From Lingula anatina (lineage: Eukaryota; Brachiopoda; Lingulata; Lingulida; Lingulidae): a stretch of DNA of 64,000 nucleotides. Location of the stretch: contig NW_019775665.1 of NCBI RefSeq assembly GCF_001039355.2, positions 106,075-170,074 of the forward strand. Reading direction: 5' to 3'. The notes under the pieces are model-generated. The model made no database searches and was not told the origin of the DNA. It was given only the letters and a program-made list of their open reading frames with translations. Numbering within the stretch: position 1 is the stretch's first letter; each line of letters begins with the position of its first letter. Made by a program: the position numbers and the translations under genes. Shown here piece by piece: positions 55,401 to 64,000 of this stretch.

Positions 55401-58400
55401 ATTAACTTAATTAGTTTTTTCATTTTAACTGATCAATCCTAAGAAGTTTTCCCCCTCCAGTCTTATATCAATATCCATAGTGACAAAGAAATATTGCCTG
55501 GTATAATATGTAGATACCATGACTGCTTTGCTGTATTCTATATTATATTAACATGCAATCAAAATGAGTAGTTTCAACCATTTTCATTTTAACGTTCTTC
55601 ATACTTCACGACTCACATGATGGGCAGTTCTAAAAACTTGGAAGTTCTTTTTCTTTGCTGCCGCATAAAAAAACATGTAGCTTTTCTATGCTCTCTCTAG
55701 TGCATAAATTGTGTAAAACTGTGAGAACTTGTGGCCTTAATTCCACTTGCACATAGCCTGGAGAACATTGGGTTACATCTCCACTCTGACAGTCAACAAA
55801 ATATTTCACATGACCCTGCAGGAAAATTACGCTTTTCCATTAAACATGAAATGTTTTACATAACCTGCCATCTTATTTTTTCCACCATCTCTATTTACTC
55901 CCAAATCAAAGGTCATAATGATTTTTAAACCCTTACCAGCCTTTAGACAGCAAACGTGTGCACTAACACACATACACTATTTGAACAACAGTTGAACTTC
56001 CAGTAAAATAGGCCTACCTGTAAAGCACTGAAGTTTACATATTCTGGCAGAAGTTCAACAACGTAGCAAACATGATTACCACTGAAAGGGGCAAATTCTT
56101 CGAACTGCCATTATGTTTTTAAATTTTTATAAAACAGCTTCACAGAAATCTGTCAAAATCTATTGCACTCTCTTCTTTCTCCTTGCCCTCCTTCTCTAAC
56201 CCTACATTTAATGTAATTAAACCAAATCTGTCAACACTTTCATAATCATCTTAACATTTTTACCAAACCCATTACTGCACGCTTTTCACTCTGTTTTGGC
56301 AATTTACCTTATTTCTAGTAGCGACAGGGAGTCGCACAGTGAGCCACGTAACTAGTAGGCTTATCCCAATAGTACTAGGTGATATGTCATATATGAGAGG
56401 AAAACAACAACATTATCAAAGTCGGCTTACTCTACTTATAGACTATTATAAACAGTTCAAGACCCAAACATACCTCAAGTTGGAAGTTTTAAATCCTCCA
56501 AAACTGTTAACCTCGTTCCACTCTACCAAATCTCATCACTTTGTAGAGATGTCCCACTCTGATGTAGATCAAATATCTAGTATCATACTTCGACACTTCC
56601 AGGTAGACTTAACCCTAGTACACCTGTATACTCCAAGCTTCCACTTTGTTCCTCTATTTTATTACTTAGGGTTCATTCCCAATGTAACTCTCAATTCCCA
56701 TGAATTCGTGAAATCACCAGCTTTTGTGTATTGTACTCAATCCCAGGAAAAAGGGGTGTTAATCTCTTAATCATATTACACTCAGCGCGAGTCCCTTCAG
56801 AGGTGAATCGATCTATGGAAAACAATATTTTTATTGGGAATGATCCCTTCACGTAGAAACCATACCTTGGCATCAAATGTCTCTCCCTTGTCATAAACAA
56901 GCAGATATTTGTAGTACAGTCACAAGTCTCTTTATAATCTTATTATTATGGCGGAGATACAGGTAGACCTTAAGCTATGAGCTCCCCCTCTTTAAATAGC
57001 GTCTTTCCTTCAACTGAGACCTAGCTCCAGGCAGATGTAGGCCCTCCTTTCACTGTCTAATGTTACTCTGTAGTGACATCTTTAAATTGTGTTTATAAAA
57101 GTGCGCAGCTAGTCTGATTCTACTGGGCGTGATGTAAGAAAACGGTCAACTCTATTCTTACAGTGCCAGTGTCATTTAAGGTCTTGCAAACATGTGATGT
57201 AAGAATTCAAATTTATGTAACCATGTAAATAAAAAAGTTCCCTGTATAGCAAAAATTCAAGTAGTCTATTTGTTAAGATAGACTTCTATAATTTTGACAT
57301 ATGGAGATATTTGTAGAATGCTTGATTTACTTGATGATGGTCTGCTTACCAATGCTTGCTCTAAGTTTCAACCCAAACACAGCTAATAAATCACTAATGA
57401 AGTGGTTCTTAAAACATCTGCTTGAATACATAAACCTAAAGGCCATAAAAATGTCACTCCGCAAAAGAAAAATGTCTATAACGAAGTGGAAAGCAGTGAA
57501 AACTTCACTTTTTATTGTAATTTTTGTACCAAGCAGATATTTAGCATTATAATTTCCATTATGTCCTAAAGTAACTGCTGTCTTGTTTCACCTAGACTTC
57601 CCATCACACAACAAAAACTCTCACTTCACCTGTCACATGACGTGTCAACCTTCCCTGACTGCGGATCCTGTCACACTCACTCCATTCAATACCTACAGAC
57701 GGCATGCAAACTTTTGCTTTATACACCTGCACATGACCGTTTCATCCTACCTGTCTCTGTTAAACTTCTGGTACTACTAGAACCCTTACACTTCCTGTTT
57801 CACCCCGACTGAGCCCAACTTGACACCATAACTGCTCCGAATTCACCCTTCACGACAATCAACCTGATTTGACCGCGTCACACTTTCCTTTGCCAGGAAT
57901 CACATTGTTTTCCGGTAATCTGTCTTGACTGAGAACACCTGCTTTGACTTCCAGGTGCCCAGAGTTTTTTTTTTTTTTTTTTAATGTCAACAATGCACAT
58001 GTGAAATGCTATGATTTCATGATGAATTGTTTCCTTTGGAAAAATTGATTTTTGATGAATCAAGAAGATGTGTCCTCTATATGACAAGAATTTAAAAATC
58101 TGCATCTACATATAGAAAGTTTTAAACTTTTTTTTTTTTATCTTAAAACATTCAAGGTTAGAGGACAAAACTGTGAGAGTGAAGCCTCTCAGAGCAACAG
58201 TGACAACAGTCAGTGTGCCAAGCTTATCAAGAAGAAACACCTTCTGACACTTCCATTACTCCATATTGACATGGCATGCTCTTTATAAAACACTGCAATG
58301 ACCCCACCCCTACTCTCAATTGTCCTTTCTTACTTTTTCACATCTTGTGAACTAATACAAAAGTGATCTACTTTCTGCAAATTAGACGTGATGTGCTAAC

Positions 58401-61400
58401 TGTGGGTATTAAATCGAAGACTCCCTTAATACAAACCAACTTCATTACTAGACATAGAAGTGTATTCTCTTCCATGAAATGTGACATTTCTGCATACTTG
58501 GGTGCTTCTTACTAACTAGGGCCCACGGCTACTCCTCATCTTTGCCTTTCATATTGTACAAAGGAATAAATGGACAAAAAATCCTCCTGACTTGCATGTT
58601 CCTAACAAATGATTTCCCGAAAAACCATCACAACTGCAACTCTTACTATCATATCAGAAACATGGAATGAGAAATTTATAAATAACATGACTGTCCTCCA
58701 AAATATAATGAGAAAATGCACCAAAGCCAGCCAGCAAGTTATATATCCATATAGATAGATTTTTTTTTACTATAAACCAATGTCCTATTTTGTTACAGGG
58801 CTCTCTGGCATGTCTCCCAGAATACATGGACGACCGTACATAGAAAGTCAGTATCCAATGAGACAGAAGCACCTGAGAAGATCCTTCCCATACTCACCTA
58901 TACAGCACAGCCAGGACACAGAACGTCTCTCTTCTCTAGGAGAGTTCTTCACCGCGCCTGTGTCTTTTCCTGCAGCCACCATGCCGTGTAGTGATCAGAT
59001 ATACACACAGTGTTTGTACGCGCCCTGTGGTGTTACAGCAGTATCTTACTGGAGGCAGAGAGAGGCTCAGCTGCGGCTAGATCTATATAGACTTGTTACC
59101 CTCTAAAAACAGTCACTGGAGATCAACCCAATGAAATATGGCCGTGGGTCTATATGGTACCCCTGGCCTTTACAAATGCCAGAAAAAGATCAGTTCTGGA
59201 CTAGCTATCTGTAATATTCCAAAATTGTATTAAGTCTGAGTAGAACTAAACTTCATGAAGTTTCTGACATTCTTTATCCTTCTATTGCAGCTGTGAATGA
59301 AAGATATTTATTCTCCCAAGTTCCTTTTTTTTTTTCTGAAGGCAGCTGCAAGCCCTTATGGCAGCTGTATCTGAGATCTGATATCACAATGGCGTCCAAG
59401 GATCTTAGAAGTCTTAGATCTTTCGACTCTCAATCTCCCTTCCAGATCATGACAAATTTATCCAACAATCCTGTTAGAGAATAAGCTCAGTCCACGTGCC
59501 TGAAAGGTCTACAGGAGAAGAGGTCACTCATAATAGTGGTAGTTATCAATGGGAGATAAGCTGATCAACTCAGTTACGTAACGCCACCATTTCCTACTGT
59601 GAAAAATACCCAACTTCTGTGCGAAAATAGCTAGTAGGCCGTGAATTAAGTTAATTTAACAGTATCGCCTTTGTACAATTACAGACCTTGCCATCACCAT
59701 GGGCCTCAGATGTGCCGACCTATCCAGTGCCTCTGCTGACTTGTCATTGATTAGTAATAACAAGTGCCCCCAGTTCTCACCACAGGGTGTGGGGGCTACA
59801 GTTCTCTCTGATCTACTGATACAGTGCACCACTGGGACTGAGGAAGCATGCAAGGGACTGTTCCCTGTGAATTTCTGGTTCTATCCTCTGATACAGGGAA
59901 TGAGAAAACGGTTCTTTGTGATCTAAAGCTATAAGAACAGCACCAGAGTGTGGAGAGCCTTTCTCAATTCTCCGTACCAGAAGGCACTAGAAAACTTCCA
60001 CATGTGTCACCAATGTATTCAGGATTTCTTCTAGTCCTGTTCCCTGTGATCTTCTAATTCAGTAGAGTAATAACTTCCACAGTTGTCACCACAGGGTCAC
60101 CATGTGGTCTCTGCGCCTTCCCACAGGGTTTTGGTTTCAGCGCAGACGTCCTGGCTCCAGGACTATAGAGGGCAGCCCCAGCAACTGTGAGCACTCCCCA
60201 GGGACGCTGGGAGAGTTTGGGGTGGTTAATCTGATTACTAGGTTTGTAAAACTATTCTACCACTCAAACATAAATGGGAAGGAAATGGAGAGGAAATTAC
60301 CATATATTTTAAAATAAGATGTTCACATGAGATGGTCATTGGTTAAACATCCACTGTTTTCAATCAGTTTGCATCATTCAAGGCACTTTGTCACTTTATT
60401 ATTTTTACACCAATTTAAATGCCACTAGGAAGAAATCAAACGCACAGCAATCCTACGAAGTGACTGTTTTCTGTGTAAAGACAAAGGTCTCCATTTTTTA
60501 AAAAAAAGGAAGAAAAGTAAATCCCAGGAAGTCCCATAGAAGACCAGTCTTGCTTAGCACCCCTGACCACTGAACAGGAAGGTCACTTCCTGCTGGACAC
60601 TGGGTATATAAAGTTTGGCTTTTCTACTGGAATTATACACAACATCACAACTTAATCCATTTCCTCTCCATTTATAACAGGCTCTCCAGGATATGGGGTT
60701 TATTACTATATACTGAATAATACAGGAAGCTGCCAAGCGTCTCTTATAAAAAATATAAATCACAATGGTTCATACACTTAAAATTTCCTTCTTTTTTGTT
60801 TGTGAACCAGTACAAACATGTGTCACTTTGAAGTCAATGCAGCATATGTATCTCCTGACGTGAACTGTCACATTTTCATCCACTACTTTATCCGCTTCAT
60901 CTAATGCACTTTAAATCCAACACGATTCTCTGCAGAAGAGCCACAAAGGATTAACCAAAGATATCCTCCTCAAAAATCAATTTTAGAAACACTTAAAGGA
61001 TGGAGATAAACGGTGATCCCTTAATGTCTTTCCACTTCTCTTCTTTATTATCCTCTTGGTTCAATTGGATCAATTAAGGCCGTCCCTCTGCAGCTGACCT
61101 GATGATACCAGCTCCTGCTTCTTGTATGGTATGTGCTGATTAAAGATATTCTGGGGATAAAATTTTCCTAGAAAACTGGGAAAACTTCAGGCTTAAGAGA
61201 GCAGGGGTTTTCGTATGTGGAGATCATCACAAATTTCTCAAGTTTTATGGACAAAAATTCTTCAAAACTTCCACAAACATGTGCTTTCAGTTACCCCATT
61301 TCATTCTCAATACACATCATAAAATGACACTAGTACTCCAAGCCACGGTGTAGAAGACTACAATCCTCCTCCTGGTCTTGGTGTATCTATCTGAACGCCC

Positions 61401-61589
61401 AAGCCACACATTAGCTCTAGACTACTGGGCACAGTTGTGGAATGATCTTTGTAAAGTTCAAGTAGATACAGTATCAGTTCAGGCCTCATATTAGAAATGT
61501 TACAAGATATATAAATCATCCCTCAAGTACGTGGTCAAACACTCAGCCATCACATGCTCTTCTCTATCTCACTTCTGACACGCCAAAGG

Positions 61590-61955
61590 TAATACTGCTA
61601 AAAGCATAAGACTTACACTGTTATTAGCATCTGACTTAATCTCACGGTAAATATGTGTACAGTATCACATTTCTTTACAATAAGTATCTTATGCGTTGGA
61701 CATTTATTTACAATAAGTATCTTATCAAAGGACAAAATACACACAAAAGTGCTCCTACAATGTTGTTCATAAGATGCTGCATGACATGGAATTTCATCCC
61801 CTCTAAAGATAATACAGCTATTAGCATAGGGTTTATCTCACTGTAAATATGTTTGCTGTATCAGACATTTCTTCACAATAAGTATCTTATCAGTGGACAA
61901 AATACACTCAAGAGTGCTCCTACAATATTGTTCATAAGATGCTGCATGACATAAT
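61590..61955 (+). repeat. Diverged tandem duplication, about 180-bp unit
   Basis: Two neighbouring stretches (about 61590-61795 and 61796-61955) share in order TAAATATGT, ACAATAAGTATCTTATC, GACAAAATACAC, GTGCTCCTACAAT and CATAAGATGCTGCATGACAT. The first also has an internal repeat of the ACAATAAGTATCTTAT block. Confidence 0.85.
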
Positions 61956-62394
61956 ATTTGATTTTCAACCCCACTTCAGCTGAAGGGTTAATCTTGGTAT
62001 CAGTTCCCTAGTTATTCCTAATAAACAGTTCTTTTAAATACAATCAACACAAACCATGACATCTCGTTATCTCTGTCCTGACCTCATCTTTGACATCACA
62101 AAATAGTGATATCATTTCTCTCCTTCATATGGGATAGAAACAGACTGACGAAAGCAAAGAAAATCTCCTCCTATGAAACTCTATATTCATGTTCATTTTG
62201 TACAGTATCCAGTAACTATCTTATCTTTTTTTATGTAAGGAAGAAATCTTACGTAAAGAAGATAAACAGCTCCCACTCCATACACATCAACATATCCTAG
62301 CATCACTTACCTCACCAAATATTTACTATGTGTATCAAGTGCCCTTTGCTGCTGACCACGGCTATCATATACTGACACCCTCCTGGAGGCTACT

Positions 62395-62456
62395 AACTGA
62401 CCACTGTGGTGGACCACACTGAAGTCCAGCCCATTTTAGCCAGGGGGTGGTCAGTT
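62395..62456. repeat. Small hairpin, GGTCAGTT arms
   Basis: AACTGACCAC (62395-62404) and GTGGTCAGTT (62447-62456) are exact inverse copies, with GTGGTGGACCACAC-type self-complementary sequence inside. A related CCAGTGGTGGCC follows. It may be a remnant of a short element. Confidence 0.55.
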
Positions 62457-64000
62457 AATACTGACTAGCCAGTGGTGGCCAGATAACACACACAGTGGCT
62501 TGACCACAGATTTGTAAGTGAGAGTATCAGATGTGATCAGGCTAAACAAAGCTGGAATTGCTTGTACCATTAAAGTTGGAATTGCCTGTACCGCGTTATA
62601 TATTTGAATGATGTTGTTTCTTTAAAATTTTGTCTAGGCACACTTCCAGATAGTTATTCCATGTAAATATCAAGATCCCCAATAATACTCTTAATACCAT
62701 GTAATAATTCTCCTATAACCCCAATTATCACTGCGCGATACCTAGGAGCACCTGCTGCCTCCGTGCATTCCTCCAGTTACTTCCAACCCAGCTTTCATAT
62801 CAACCCAAGTTACCTCAGCTGTCTGTAGATTACCTGCCAGGTGGACACAATCTATACAGGTAATCAACTCACACCTGTCCTGCTGAAGGCAACACACCAG
62901 GTATGTGTCAAGTTATCCTACGGACATTTACATTAACCCCATTTTTAACAGCATTTACCTGTGTTAACCTTCCACCTTGAGACAGTGGCAGACAAATCCA
63001 TCTTTGCCTTTTGTCAGTGTGTCCCTTGATACATAAATTTTTGACACTGACTGCCTATCTTAGGCAAATGATTAACAAATTTGGAATTTTTAAAAGTTAT
63101 CAGATTGGGCTTAAGGAAATTCAGTGGATTCTTTAAATCAATTTTCCACTATTTATAATTTTCATTTTTTTACTGAAAAGTTTTGACTAGAACTAGCTAC
63201 TTACATGCTTTTCTCAAACATGCTCATTCTACAACAGCAACTAAATTCCTGAAGATTGGATCACAATTTGTTGCTGGACTAGTTAATTCTTAAACTACAT
63301 TTAATTGTTTGTAACTGAACTGATAACCTTAAATTATGTCTTCCTACTAACCGTGGAAGATAAGTATGTAACAACATAAAAAAATCACATCTTCCCTTAT
63401 ATCCCAACTTACTTCATAGTTCAGCAGAAAATCCAGAAATCTGATTATTTCACGTTAAGAAGATAATCCACAGAAATCCTGCTAATCTAACAGATTTAGC
63501 TGCCTTAATCCTAAGAAACTCTGAAAACTTCCACAAACTCAAGCCACAAACCTTCACTAACCTCACACCATTGAGTTCTCCAAATCCAAGAAAATCGACC
63601 AAATATCTTCTTAATCCTAGCCTAAATATGTTTCTTCTTAAGTCAATGGCATAAGGGAAGTTGGCAACAATACACTTAAGCAGCTAACAGCCCCTTTCAC
63701 TGCTGGAGGCGACATTTTTTCCACCAGGGGTTGGTAGCTGAGCAGGCTGCACATTGACACACAGAATCCAAGACGAACCTGCCTTAGTACAACTCAAAAG
63801 TGATAATTAACAAAAAACAACTCTAAGGACACTTAAATGAGAGCCAGAAGCTAAATGAGATTTATACTTTGTCATCAATAAAAACAGAATTCCTGATAAA
63901 AAATAAGGCTGCCTTAAAGTCCTTTTTAAAATGTATAACATGTGCACACTTGCTAATAGCATATTGTGGCCCAGACTGCCAGCATAGTATGTTATAATTC

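Larger units (their letters stand above)
52470..64000 (-). other. Probable long MAGI intron; no exon recognised
   Basis: The exon at 52469 starts in phase 1 behind the acceptor TTTCTGTCTCTTCAG, so an upstream exon is required, but none with MAGI WW, PDZ or kinase character is seen up to 64000. Contents: CT-rich tracts at 53797-53819 and 53871-53887, a G-run at about 54730-54758, a T-run near 57967-57982, a diverged tandem duplication (61590-61955) and a small hairpin (62395-62456). The open frames here are short and have no family features. Confidence 0.6.

Noticed and set aside
58780-59106. 108-residue plus-strand frame with a TTTTGTTACAG acceptor-like start
   Set aside because: No domain, no matching exons nearby, and it lies in what is probably a MAGI intron on the other strand. 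Left as unexplained.
60102-60317. Plus-strand frame with a GC-richer stretch (60100-60230)
   Set aside because: Composition is mildly exon-like, but neither strand gives a recognised domain or a convincing exon chain.

Overview
This is animal nuclear DNA. It is AT-rich, genes are split by GT-AG introns, and there are long introns, microsatellites, minisatellites, MITE-like inverted repeats and one assembly gap (478 N at 14931-15408). The conserved genes (caveolin, TAF3, ARL6/BBS3, MAGI, a TATDN2-type TatD nuclease) are metazoan. Gene style suggests a marine invertebrate, perhaps a lophotrochozoan such as a mollusc, but nothing in the window fixes the species.

Layout. (1) About 0.3-14.2 kb (+): a tandem cluster of an unrecognised secreted-protein family. 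Three copies look intact (5694-6931, 9258-10588, 12264-13929). One copy is decayed (1114-1702), and one orphan first exon (3046-3145) has lost its coding exon. In every intact copy the initiator ATG is the last codon of exon 1 and the rest of the protein lies in exon 2. (2) 16.3-23.6 kb (+): a nine-exon gene predicted to encode 1487 residues, joining a NADAR domain (ADP-ribosyl-guanosine hydrolase family) to a C-terminal TatD nuclease of the TATDN2 type. (3) 25.2-26.0 kb (-): a two-exon caveolin. (4) 28.7-34.5 kb (-): nine-exon TAF3, with a histone fold at the N-terminus and a PHD finger at the C-terminus. (5) 35.2-36.4 kb (+): ARL6/BBS3 with its whole coding region in one exon, head-to-head with TAF3 over a short shared promoter. 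(6) 40.4-52.5 kb (-): the last eleven coding exons of a MAGI scaffold (three PDZ domains). The remaining 11.5 kb is probably a MAGI intron, and the 5' part of that gene lies beyond the window.

Exon boundaries were built by hand from GT/AG sites and reading phase. Coding lengths close without remainder for TATDN2-like (4464 nt), TAF3 (3135 nt), caveolin (555 nt) and the MAGI 3' part (2396 nt = 2 + 798 codons), which is a useful internal check. No transcript data were available.

The genes do not form one pathway. The most notable items are the NADAR-TatD fusion, the unknown secreted family with its ATG-only first coding exon, and two independent minisatellites in TAF3 that have copied its 5' splice sites in exact 53-bp and 95-bp steps.
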